Program-made: the position numbers and the translations under genes
The notes under the pieces: generated by a model
Told to the model about the DNA's origin: nothing
Database searches by the model: none
What the model saw: only the letters and a program-made list of their open reading frames with translations
From: DASVXQ01 sp046727955
Lineage (GTDB): Bacteria; Actinomycetota; CALGFH01
DNA: 14,629 nucleotides
Assembly (NCBI GenBank): GCA_046727955.1
Contig: JBKPDO010000089.1
Coordinates: forward strand, 1 to 14,629
Direction: 5' to 3'
In this document: piece after piece, positions 6,992 through 13,151 of the stretch
Position numbering within the stretch: position 1 is the first letter of the stretch
How the letters are laid out: each line of letters opens with the position of its first letter

Positions 6992-7277
6992 CCGAGCCAC
7001 CCCCCAACGCGGCGTTGTCGCTGCTCTTGGCACGCTCAGCCGCCAGAAGCGAGCGATACTCGCGGTTGTGCGCCGCGATCAGAGCCCGGAGGGCGTTCTG
7101 CCGGTTTCGGCTCGTGGTTCGAGCGGCCCTGCACTGACAGTCCTTGCAACGGCTTGAGAGCTTGCTGTTGCGGTAGACGTAGAAATCGCTGATGGGCTTC
7201 ACCCGGCTGCACCCTGAGCAGCGCTTGCTCACGAGTCCGTTGCCGAGCGCGCCGGAGTTGGTACGCTCGTTGCGCAT
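6981..7277 (-). CDS. Small CxxC zinc-binding protein (first gene of operon)
   Basis: A 98-aa protein. AAAGGA lies about 10 nt before the ATG at 7277. Cysteines C20-x2-C23 and C44-x2-C47 (plus C49) form a zinc-ribbon-like pair. The surrounding pattern KRCSGCSRVKPISDFYVYR...SRCKDCQ is the one found at the N-terminus of many phage and actinobacterial HNH or endonuclease-VII-type proteins. The nuclease residues themselves are absent, because the protein ends after a basic helix (about 58-84). It could be a stand-alone DNA-binding module or a shortened relative. Its TGA (6981-6983) overlaps the ATG of the coupling ATPase. Confidence 0.75.
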   Translation of the reverse strand: MRNERTNSGALGNGLVSKRCSGCSRVKPISDFYVYRNSKLSSRCKDCQCRAARTTSRNRQNALRALIAAHNREYRSLLAAERAKSSDNAALGGGSDVA

Positions 7278-7306
7278 CTGGGAGTGGTCCTTTCAGGTGC
7301 GTCCCC

Positions 7307-7339
7307 GCTCCCGGCGCAGATCTGACCTGCGCCGGGAGC
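7307..7339. terminator. Strong 13-bp perfect hairpin between xis and the operon
   Basis: GCTCCCGGCGCAG (7307-7319) pairs perfectly with CTGCGCCGGGAGC (7327-7339) around a 7-nt loop. It lies 57 bp past the xis stop and about 30 bp before the start of the first operon gene, so on the minus strand it would form in the leader of the operon or at the end of the xis transcript. No T-run follows on either strand. It could be a U-less terminator (common in actinobacteria), an attenuator, or a binding site. Confidence 0.6.
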
Positions 7340-7396
7340 ACCCCAACGGCCGGTCTTGAAGGGACTACGGCGGGACGCCCGACAACGGCATCGAGG

Positions 7397-7576
7397 TCAC
7401 CTGGCCTCCTTGTTGGCCAGCAGCTGCTCCAGCGCAACGAGCGGGATGAGGATGCGTCGCCGGATGCGGATAGCGGGCAACTCGTGACAGCGGACCGCAT
7501 CGTAGATCGCGTCTTTGGAGACACCCAGGGCGACGGCAGCCTCCGCCACGCTCAGCGCCAAGCGCTTCGCAGCCAT
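7397..7576 (-). CDS. xis: Excisionase-like small helix-turn-helix protein (59 aa)
   Basis: The ATG at 7576 has GGAGGGG a few bases upstream, and the frame ends with TGA at 7397. The protein begins MAAKRLALSVAEAAVALGVS and continues KDAIYDAVRCHELPAIRIRRR, then ILIPLVALEQLLANKEAR. This is the winged-helix/MerR-like fold of element excisionases: a 'S-V-x-E-A-A-x-x-L-G-V-S' helix-turn-helix, then a recognition helix with a trailing basic wing 'I-R-I-R-R-R'. Excisionases bend DNA at attachment sites and push the integrase towards excision. The protein is as short as is usual for the family. Unlike many AICEs, xis is not next to int but lies about 4.3 kb away, across the plus-strand cargo. It is divergent from the XRE gene at 7732 and has operator-like repeats in its promoter. 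Confidence 0.8.
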   Translation of the reverse strand: MAAKRLALSVAEAAVALGVSKDAIYDAVRCHELPAIRIRRRILIPLVALEQLLANKEAR

Positions 7577-7607
7577 CGGTCCCCTCCATTCAGGGACGGT
7601 ACTCGCA

Positions 7608-7636
7608 ACTGTAAAGCCTTCCTAGTAGCTATACAA
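7608..7636 (-). promoter_or_regulatory. Candidate xis promoter
   Basis: On the minus strand TTGTAT (7631-7636) and TACAGT (7608-7613) are separated by exactly 17 bp and fit an actinobacterial -35/-10 pair (the -10 has the TAnnnT pattern). Transcription would start near 7601, giving a leader of about 25 nt that carries GGAGGGG before the ATG at 7576. Confidence 0.55.
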
Positions 7637-7651
7637 GTAGAGCTAGTAGCT
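7620..7651. promoter_or_regulatory. Paired operator-like sites in the xis/XRE divergent region
   Basis: AGCTA-G-TAGCT (7641-7651) is a perfect 5-1-5 palindrome. A near-copy, TCCTA-G-TAGCT, lies at 7620-7630. Their shared core CTAGTAGCT (7622-7630 and 7643-7651) repeats at 21 bp, two helical turns. The lower site sits between the -10 and -35 of the xis promoter, and the other lies just upstream of the -35. A dimeric repressor bound here would block xis. The obvious candidate is the XRE protein encoded next door at 7732. A half-site-like GACTAGC follows at about 7654. Confidence 0.55.
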
Positions 7652-7731
7652 GTGACTAGCGCTGCTCGACGCGCGTTCAGCGGATAAGGCATCCTCATGG
7701 CGCAGATCAGAGACCATCGAAAGGGCAAGGC

Positions 7732-8103
7732 GTGCCGACTGAGACGCAGCGTGAGGTGTTCCGTAAGGCGTTGCGGCGCGCTCGTGAAGCGCGCGGGTTG
7801 TCCAAGCGCGGCCTGGCCCGCAAGGTCGGAGTGACCCAGAGCGCAGTCTGGCAGTGGGAGGAGGGCAAGGTGGCGCCCCGGCCAGAGACAGCGGCAGCGC
7901 TTGAGCAAGTACTGGGTCTCCAACCGGGGGCGCTGGCACAATCGCTCGGCTACCTGTCCGCGGAAGGCGCCGGCACCGTGACGGTCAGCGTTGTCGAGGC
8001 GATCGAGGCCGACACGGCCCTCGGCAAGCGCGAGCGTGAGCTGTTGGCCACCATGTACCGCGAACTCATTCGCCAGCGTGAGGACGCTGACGGACAGGCT
8101 TGA
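7732..8103 (+). CDS. XRE-family repressor-like regulator, 123 aa
   Basis: The start is GTG at 7732, with AAGGGCAAGG directly before it. An ATG at 7697 is in another frame. Residues 9-72 are a Cro/CI-type helix-turn-helix: FRKALRRAREARGLSKRGLA, then a second helix and TQSAVWQWEEGK (recognition helix about 35-46), then PETAAALEQVLGL. The C-terminal part (80-118) holds a short beta-like stretch (GTVTVSVVEAIEA) and a charged helix, perhaps for dimerisation. It diverges from xis, and the shared upstream region holds two palindromic sites. This layout suggests it represses xis and possibly itself, acting as the lysogeny-type switch of the element. No clear + strand promoter could be picked out. Confidence 0.85.
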   Translation: MPTETQREVFRKALRRAREARGLSKRGLARKVGVTQSAVWQWEEGKVAPRPETAAALEQVLGLQPGALAQSLGYLSAEGAGTVTVSVVEAIEADTALGKRERELLATMYRELIRQREDADGQA

Positions 8104-8131
8104 CCGGCCGACCACGTTGCCTCCACAGCCT

Positions 8132-8160
8132 GTTCCCGAGCAGGAACGCCTTCCTTTTCC
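8132..8160 (+). terminator. Weak terminator-like hairpin after the XRE gene
   Basis: GTTCC (8132-8136) can pair with GGAAC (8143-8147) over a 6-nt loop, followed by the pyrimidine-rich GCCTTCCTTTTCC. It starts 28 nt after the stop of the XRE gene. The stem is short, so support is modest. Confidence 0.3.
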
Positions 8161-8197
8161 GCAGCGAGGAAACCATCTAGCCTGAAAGGTGAGAACC

Positions 8198-8244
8198 TGA
8201 CACTCTCCTGACACCCATTGACACGCAGACTTGCCAATGGGCAA
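8198..8244. promoter_or_regulatory. Phased TGACAC repeats and palindrome upstream of the XRE-TPR gene
   Basis: TGACAC occurs at 8198-8203, 8209-8214 and 8219-8224, spaced 11 and 10 bp, so all three face the same side of the helix. The last copy is part of TTGACA (8218-8223), a perfect -35 hexamer, though no good -10 follows at 17 bp. Just downstream CCCATTG (8214-8220) and CAATGGG (8235-8241) form an inverted repeat, and TTGCC-aatg-GGCAA (8231-8244) forms a second, nested one. The arrangement looks like an operator overlapping a promoter for the regulator at 8277. Confidence 0.45.
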
Positions 8245-8276
8245 TGACAGGCTTGTAGGAGGACGACCGGGGTGGT

Positions 8277-9581
8277 ATGAGGCGACGTCCGGGTGATCCC
8301 AATCCGATGCTTTTGCAGCGTCGGAAGGCTCGCGGTTGGTCGCAGAGCCGGCTCGCCCGTGAACTCACTCGGGAGGCTGCACGTCAGGGAATCCACCTTC
8401 CCCGTGTCGACACGCTGATCACCGAGATCAGTCGATGGGAAAACGGCAAGCACGAGCCTGACGAGGTCTATCGCCGCCTGCTGGGTGCAGTGTTAGAGGC
8501 GACAGAATCAGAGCTAGACCTCATCGACCTGCTAACGCCAGTGAAACGTCGCCGCTTCCTCAAGGTCTCCGTCGCCGCCGGCGCCGGCGCCGGCGCTGTG
8601 CTGGAGTCAGCCGCCATACTTGAGTCGTTCGGCGACCAAGACCTCTGGCAGCTCGCACGAGCGATGCGGGCGTCCAACGTCGACGCGAAAATGCTGGACC
8701 TGATGGAAATGAGTGTCCTCAGAGCCCATCAGGTGTACGCATCCCTAGCCCCCATCGACCTGTTCCCTCGGGTGCAGGGTCGCCTGCTAACCGTCGCCGA
8801 ACTCCTCCAGCAGCCACAGCCCCTCACTGTCCGCCGCCGCCTCTGCGTGATCGCCGGCCACCTCGCAGGCCTACGGGCGTGGCTGACGTTCGACCTCGGC
8901 GGCCACCGGGCGGCGCTTGCTGCCTATGACGAGGCGCTCGAGCCGGCTGAGGAGGCTGGCGACGACGCATTGTGCGGCTGGATACTGGGCGGCAAGAGCT
9001 TGATCCCGTCCTATGCCGGAGACCCGAAGGCAGCGCTGGAGATGGTCGAGCGAGGCCAGAGCTACGCGGCGCGGAGCTCGAACGTCACTTGCCAGGCATG
9101 GCTCGCCGCGCTGGAGGCCCGCGCGCATGCGGGCATGAACGACGCCCGGGACTACCGGGCAGCCCAGGATTGGGCCAATTCGGTGGTGAACGAGACCCGG
9201 TTGGCGGAACGCCGGCACGGCATGGACTTCGACGGCAACGAGCTCTCGCTGAGCTACTACGAGGGCACAAGCCTCGCCACACTTCGTGAGCTGAGAGCCG
9301 CGCAGTCCGTACTCCAGGAGGCGCTCCGGGTGCAGGGCTCAGGTCACCTCAAGGCACAGTCGATCGTGCGGATCGCGCTCGCCACCACCTACGTCCAGCA
9401 GAATGAGATCGAAGAGGCATGCCGATTGGCTGGTAAGGCACTTGAGATCCCACCCGAGCAACGCATCGGTCCCATCGCCCAGCGGGTCTCCGACCTCCGT
9501 GCCCAACTTGCGCCCTGGCGAACGACAGCCGCTGTCAAGGACCTCGACGAGCAGCTCGCTGAGCTGCGGATGGCCGGGTAG
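8277..9581 (+). CDS. XRE helix-turn-helix regulator with TPR-like C-terminal region, 434 aa
   Basis: The ATG at 8277 follows GGAGG (about 14 nt away) and a nearer GGGGTGG. Residues 11-75 are an extended Cro/CI-type DNA-binding domain (LLQRRKARGWSQSRLARELT ... ITEISRWENGKHEP). Residues 90-112 read KRRRFLK followed by a hydrophobic Ala/Gly run, a twin-arginine-like element often seen at this place in this actinobacterial regulator family. The remaining 300 residues are helical repeats of TPR type (for example GGHRAALAAYDEALEPAEEA, GDPKAALEMVERGQSYA, EACRLAGKALEIPPE), which usually bind a peptide or partner protein. Only 7 bp separate its stop from the oxidoreductase gene, so the two form an operon and are probably functionally linked. 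Confidence 0.88.
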   Translation: MRRRPGDPNPMLLQRRKARGWSQSRLARELTREAARQGIHLPRVDTLITEISRWENGKHEPDEVYRRLLGAVLEATESELDLIDLLTPVKRRRFLKVSVAAGAGAGAVLESAAILESFGDQDLWQLARAMRASNVDAKMLDLMEMSVLRAHQVYASLAPIDLFPRVQGRLLTVAELLQQPQPLTVRRRLCVIAGHLAGLRAWLTFDLGGHRAALAAYDEALEPAEEAGDDALCGWILGGKSLIPSYAGDPKAALEMVERGQSYAARSSNVTCQAWLAALEARAHAGMNDARDYRAAQDWANSVVNETRLAERRHGMDFDGNELSLSYYEGTSLATLRELRAAQSVLQEALRVQGSGHLKAQSIVRIALATTYVQQNEIEEACRLAGKALEIPPEQRIGPIAQRVSDLRAQLAPWRTTAAVKDLDEQLAELRMAG

Positions 9582-9588
9582 GGCCGCT

Positions 9589-10473
9589 ATGGACCTGGGC
9601 CGGGTCGGCATCTGGACCTACCACCTCAACTTCCAGCCCACCAGCAAGGTGCGAGACGTCGTCGCCGAACTGGAGACCCTTGGCTACGGCGCCATCTGGG
9701 TGGGGGAGGCCGCCTACCGCGAGCCGCTGGCCAGCGCCGCCGTGCTGCTCTCAGCCACGAGTCGCATGGTCGTGGCCACCGGCATCGCCAACATCTGGGT
9801 CCGAGACCCCTTCGCCATGCTGGCCGCACAGCTCACCCTGGCCGAGGCCTACCCTGAGCGGTTCCTACTCGGCCTGGGTGTCAGCCATGCCCGCATGGTG
9901 GAAGGCAAGCGGGGCCATCATTACCGCAAGCCGTTCACCGCGATGCGGGAGTACCTGGAGGCGATGGACCGCCTGGCCGCCAGCTACCGAGCGGTCGGGC
10001 CGGTGATGCCTCCGCCTCGCGTGCTGGCCGCGCTCGGACCCAAGATGCTCACCCTCGCCGCCGAACGCACGCAGGGCGCGCACCCGTACCTCGTGCCACC
10101 CGAGCACACGGCCAAGGCGCACGAGCAACTGGGCCATGACCGCTGGTTACTGCCCGAACAGGGCGTTGTTCTGGAGACGAATCCGGCCAACGCCCGGGCG
10201 ATCGCCCGGCGGCACCTCGCGCCCTACCTTGGCCTGCCCAACTACACCAACAACCTGCGCCGGCTGGGATTCACCGACAACGACCTGGCCGCAGGCGGCA
10301 GTGATCGTCTGGTCGATGCCCTCTTCGCCTGGGGCGACGTCGCCCAGGTCGCGCGCCGCGTCCAGGACCACATTGACGCTGGCGCTGATCATGTCTGCAT
10401 CCAAGTCTTTGATGCCGATCCGCATGGCCTGCCGATGAGGCAGTGGAAGGAGCTGGCTACGGCCCTGCTCTGA
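9589..10473 (+). CDS. LLM-class (luciferase-fold) F420-dependent oxidoreductase, 294 aa
   Basis: The ATG at 9589 starts MDLGRVGIWTYHLNFQPTSK; the longer open frame runs through the preceding gene and is not used. The sequence follows the luciferase-like TIM-barrel pattern: VVAELETLGYGAIWVGEA (strand 1/helix 1), then RMVVATGIANIWVRDPFAML, LAEAYPERFLLGLGVSH, and near the end VARRVQDHIDAGADHVCIQV. The length and these motifs fit the short F420-dependent subfamily (the kind named after MSMEG_4141), which uses reduced F420 rather than FMN. The substrate cannot be read from sequence. It follows the XRE-TPR regulator by 7 bp and is probably co-expressed. As cargo in an integrating element it may give a metabolic or detoxifying benefit. 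Confidence 0.85.
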   Translation: MDLGRVGIWTYHLNFQPTSKVRDVVAELETLGYGAIWVGEAAYREPLASAAVLLSATSRMVVATGIANIWVRDPFAMLAAQLTLAEAYPERFLLGLGVSHARMVEGKRGHHYRKPFTAMREYLEAMDRLAASYRAVGPVMPPPRVLAALGPKMLTLAAERTQGAHPYLVPPEHTAKAHEQLGHDRWLLPEQGVVLETNPANARAIARRHLAPYLGLPNYTNNLRRLGFTDNDLAAGGSDRLVDALFAWGDVAQVARRVQDHIDAGADHVCIQVFDADPHGLPMRQWKELATALL

Positions 10474-10845
10474 ATCCGCCATGACCGGCCAGACTGTGAC
10501 GTGCCGGGCAGCCGTGAGAAGTTTCCCAACGACCTTTCAAGGCCGGCCCTGCGGCGGCCCCATGCCGGCAGAACCCGGCCTCGCGAACCGCCGACAGCGC
10601 ATATCAGCCTGAGGCTGCACCAACGGTTGTGGTTGGGTTGCTCGTGTGTCACGGCTGGGCGGCTGGGGCTGGCCATGGTCGGTGTTCGCGAGTTCGGGTT
10701 GGTGTGGTCCAAGCGACATCGTCGATTTGCAGGAAGTCGGCATACGGCAAGGAGGGGATTGCTCTGACCCTGCTGGGGCAGAGGATCGCGTAGGCCATGT
10801 CGTCGCTTCTGGGGGCGGTAGACGGACCTACGAAGGGATAGACCA
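10474..10845. other. Intergenic region of 372 bp with one hairpin
   Basis: No convincing gene was seen on either strand. The open frames here are short, lack ribosome sites and have poor codon bias. CTCTGACCC (10762-10770) and GGGGCAGAG (10775-10783) can fold into a hairpin with one mismatch and a 4-nt loop, about 60 bp before the secreted-protein gene. GGAGGGG at 10751-10757 looks like a ribosome site but has no usable start codon. A promoter for the gene at 10846 must lie here but could not be placed. Confidence 0.5.
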
Positions 10846-11391
10846 ATGCGTCGCTTCACGCTCTTGCTTGGGATCGTCATTGCACTTGGGCTGTGCGGAG
10901 CGCCGGCGGCGCTTGCCGCAGATCCCGACGTCAACCATTTCACCATCTCGGACTCGTTCACGGACGACAACTTCTGCAGGACTGGCCAGACGGTGGACAT
11001 CTCCGTCTTCATTCAGGGCACGGAGTTCTTGGCCCCCAAGCAGCCCGTGGACTACCGGAATGTGGGCGAGGGCAACATCGTCTACACGAACCCGTTGAAT
11101 GGCGCGACGGTCGTCGACCACTTCGCCGGCAACTTTTCCGCGACGATCATCTCGGGTGACCCGGAAGGGGTACACACGACCGAGCGGACCTTCCAGGGAC
11201 TGATTCACCTGTACCGCACGGACGGCGGCGTGCTGTACCGGGGCGCCGGCTACGTCGTTGTCCACGAGGTTGCCAACGGCGACGAGGTCGTGAGCACCGA
11301 GATCGTCGTCGACCGGGGACCCCATCCGGATGCCGAGAGCGACTTCACGCTCTTCTGCGACACCATCCCGAGCGCCCTTGGGCTGAGCTAG
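10846..11391 (+). CDS. Secreted hypothetical protein, 181 aa
   Basis: The ATG at 10846 has AAGGGA about 9 nt upstream. Residues 1-24 form a classic Sec signal peptide (MRRF, hydrophobic core LLLGIVIALGLCG, then APAALA|ADPD, cleavage after A24). C17 is in LGLC, but the residue before the Cys is Leu, so this is not a lipobox. The mature part (about 157 aa) is rich in beta-strand-like segments and has two cysteines near its ends (C44 and C171) that could form a disulfide. I do not recognise the fold beyond a small actinobacterial secreted protein. It stands alone between the oxidoreductase and the integrase, and its codon use is a little less biased than that of the transfer genes, so it may be separately acquired cargo. 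Confidence 0.75.
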   Translation: MRRFTLLLGIVIALGLCGAPAALAADPDVNHFTISDSFTDDNFCRTGQTVDISVFIQGTEFLAPKQPVDYRNVGEGNIVYTNPLNGATVVDHFAGNFSATIISGDPEGVHTTERTFQGLIHLYRTDGGVLYRGAGYVVVHEVANGDEVVSTEIVVDRGPHPDAESDFTLFCDTIPSALGLS

Positions 11392-11583
11392 CCAAGTACG
11401 TCGCACATGGAGAGCCGTAGAGCGTCGCAGCCGTTGGGGTACATCGAGTCGCCTATCTGGTCAGGGTGAGCCGGGTCGAGCCCGGATTGCCCGGTTCCCA
11501 TCTATTACCTGTTCCGCGACGATGACCTCAAGGCCCAGATGTAGCACCAGCCCAGAACCTCCAGGAGATGCTTCGACCGTCTG

Positions 11584-11614
11584 CCTGGGAGAAGAAGTCT
11601 CTGCTTCCCCCAGG
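11584..11614. terminator. Hairpin with 11-bp stem, possible bidirectional terminator
   Basis: CCTGGGAGAAG (11584-11594) pairs with CTTCCCCCAGG (11604-11614) with one mismatch and a 9-nt loop. It lies between the convergent secreted-protein and integrase genes. It has no clear T-run, so its role is uncertain. Confidence 0.4.
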
Positions 11615-11803
11615 CCCTCGGCCAACTGATGTCCTCCATTCGGGGAACATGAGCTGCCGCGCGCTCGGAGCGCTTGCCAACGAGGCAGGTGGTCGCTCTG
11701 GACGGGCCTCGCCCATCACACGAGCTGGTGACCGTCGCCGCCACGTCCAAGCCATGTTCATCCTCACCGATCGTGCCCCCGACGTGCCCCATGCATCGGT
11801 CCG

Positions 11804-11831
11804 CAGCGGTCGCCAGCGGTCAACAGCGGTC
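11804..11831. repeat. Three CAGCGGTC direct repeats at exact 10-bp spacing
   Basis: Copies lie at 11804-11811, 11814-11821 and 11824-11831. The spacing puts them on one face of the DNA, as in the arm-type binding sites of integrases or excisionases. They lie about 75 bp past the end of int. Confidence 0.6.
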
Positions 11832-11947
11832 GGTCGCCGGAGCCGCTGAGCCGCGCCATCCGAGGACGCCGGTCAGCCCGACAGTGCTTCCCAAGCTCGC
11901 GGTTCCCTTACCCAGTCCCTCGGTCGCTTCGATTCGGTCGCCGGAGC
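11830..11947. repeat. 14-bp direct repeat flanking the integrase 3' end
   Basis: TCGGTCGCCGGAGC occurs at 11830-11843 and again at 11934-11947, 104 bp apart. The second copy lies inside the last codons of int (its RRPNRSDRGTG tail region), so the int end may have been altered by recombination between such repeats, or the repeat may be a binding site. Confidence 0.5.
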
Positions 11948-13068
11948 GTCTGTTCGAGGAGTTGGGCCGCTCGCCGGTCGGCAGCCGCCTGGAAGTGCGT
12001 GTACACCCGTAGGGTGGTCGCGCCGCCGCCAGCGTGGCCGATCCGGCCCGAGACCGTGCCCACGTCTATGCCGCCGGCGATGGCCTGGGTGGCCGCGTAG
12101 TGCCGCAGATCGTGCAGCCTGGCCCGCAGCCCGAGTTGCTTGGCCAGCCGCCCAAAGCGGTGCGTCACGGAATCTGGGTTCATGGGCTGCCGTCCCGCCG
12201 GGTCAAAGGAGAACACATAGGCGTCAGGTGTCAGCGTCGCGCCGCACGTCTGCGCCCGCTGCGCGCAGCGGCGCAAGTGCTCGTCAAGCAGGGCGACGCT
12301 GTCGTCAAACAGCGCGATCCGGCGGGCGGCGTGCGTCTTGGTGTCCTTCTCCAGCAGCTGACCGCCACGCACGATGAGGTTGCGCACGATCAGCAGCTCG
12401 CCCGCGTCGAGGTCCACGTTCGACCACCGCAGGGCGCACAGCTCGCCGCGGCGAGCGCCCGTGGTCGCCGCCAGCCACAGCAGGACCGCGAAGTCCGGGT
12501 CGGCCTCGGAGGCGGTTTCCAAGAGCCAGGAGACCTCCTCCGGGTCAGGCGGCCGGATGTCGGCCGGGCCAGGGCGCGGTGGGCTGGCAAGTGCTGCCGG
12601 GTTGGCGGGCATCCACCCCCAGCGGCCGGCCTGACCGAGCGCCCGCCGCAGGATCGCGTGAACCTGGCGCACGGTGGCCGCCGCCAGCGGCTTGCCGCCG
12701 GTGCCGCCACGGGCGCGCAGCATCGTGTAGAAGCGGTCGAGGGTCGCGGTGTCCAGCCGGCGGAGCGGCAGGTCGCCGAGCGCGGGGAGGATGGTTCGGT
12801 TGATGTAGCCCTGGTAGGTGACCCGCGTGCTCCACGCCAGATCGGCCATCTCCAGCCAGCGTGCAAGGAGCTGCGCGACGGTCACGTCGGTCGCTGGCCG
12901 CTTGCCCTCGTTGACCTGGTTGAGCAGGCGGGCGCGGAGCGCCTGGGCCTCGCGCTTGGTCCGGGCCGTGCCGGTGAGGTTGCGACGCTTGCCGGTGATC
13001 GGGTCATGACCGGCGTGGACGATGACCTGCCAGGCGTTGCCGCGCTGGCGGATGTAGCCCTCTGCCAT
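11908..13068 (-). CDS. int: Tyrosine-recombinase integrase, 386 aa
   Basis: The enzyme joins the circular element's attP to the chromosomal attB. Residues 4-55 form the AP2-like arm-binding domain (GYIRQRGNAWQVIVHAGHDP...), 62-147 the SAM-like core-binding domain, and about 176-372 the catalytic domain. All active-site residues are present: R206 (TGARRGEL), K244 (KDTKT), H319 and R322 (HDLRH), H345 (GHAGGG) and nucleophile Y356 (LRVYTH). The length is usual for the actinobacterial family. The ATG at 13068 has no ribosome site but lies 7 nt after a -10 hexamer, so the message is probably leaderless. The 5' end of int faces the 3' end of tRNA-Arg (84 bp away), the likely attachment site. The enzyme should be functional. 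Confidence 0.93.
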   Translation of the reverse strand: MAEGYIRQRGNAWQVIVHAGHDPITGKRRNLTGTARTKREAQALRARLLNQVNEGKRPATDVTVAQLLARWLEMADLAWSTRVTYQGYINRTILPALGDLPLRRLDTATLDRFYTMLRARGGTGGKPLAAATVRQVHAILRRALGQAGRWGWMPANPAALASPPRPGPADIRPPDPEEVSWLLETASEADPDFAVLLWLAATTGARRGELCALRWSNVDLDAGELLIVRNLIVRGGQLLEKDTKTHAARRIALFDDSVALLDEHLRRCAQRAQTCGATLTPDAYVFSFDPAGRQPMNPDSVTHRFGRLAKQLGLRARLHDLRHYAATQAIAGGIDVGTVSGRIGHAGGGATTLRVYTHFQAAADRRAAQLLEQTLRRPNRSDRGTG

Positions 13069-13074
13069 GGCGTG

Positions 13075-13103
13075 AGGGTAGACCGTTGACAGGAGGTTGA
13101 CAA
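13075..13103 (-). promoter_or_regulatory. Candidate leaderless int promoter with overlapping direct repeats
   Basis: On the minus strand TTGTCA (13098-13103) and TACCCT (13075-13080) are exactly 17 bp apart, with a TAnnnT -10. Only 6 nt separate the -10 from the A of the int ATG, so the start codon is the expected first base of the transcript. TGTCAAC occurs twice (rc at 13085-13091 and 13096-13102, 11 bp apart) across the -35 and spacer, so a protein, possibly the integrase itself, may bind and control it. Confidence 0.6.
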
Positions 13104-13151
13104 GCAGCCCGGGCGACTGGAGGCTAGAGCCACGGAGCGCCTGCTCAGAGG

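Larger units (their letters stand above)
11392..11907. other. Intergenic region of 516 bp between convergent genes
   Basis: No gene can be supported. Open frames on both strands lack ribosome sites and homology-like patterns. The region has a small hairpin (CCGGG 11471-11475 / CCCGG 11481-11485), a stronger one at 11584-11614, and two repeat families near the end of the integrase gene. Since the secreted-protein gene and integrase converge here, it must end both transcripts. Confidence 0.5.

Noticed and set aside
7697..7731. ATG at 7697 as the start of the XRE protein
   Set aside because: It is out of frame with the helix-turn-helix; GTG at 7732 with AAGGGCAAGG is the fitting start.
10894..10896. 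Lipoprotein signal in the secreted protein (C17)
   Set aside because: The residue before the cysteine is Leu, not Gly, Ala or Ser, so the lipobox is not met; an ordinary AxA cleavage site follows.
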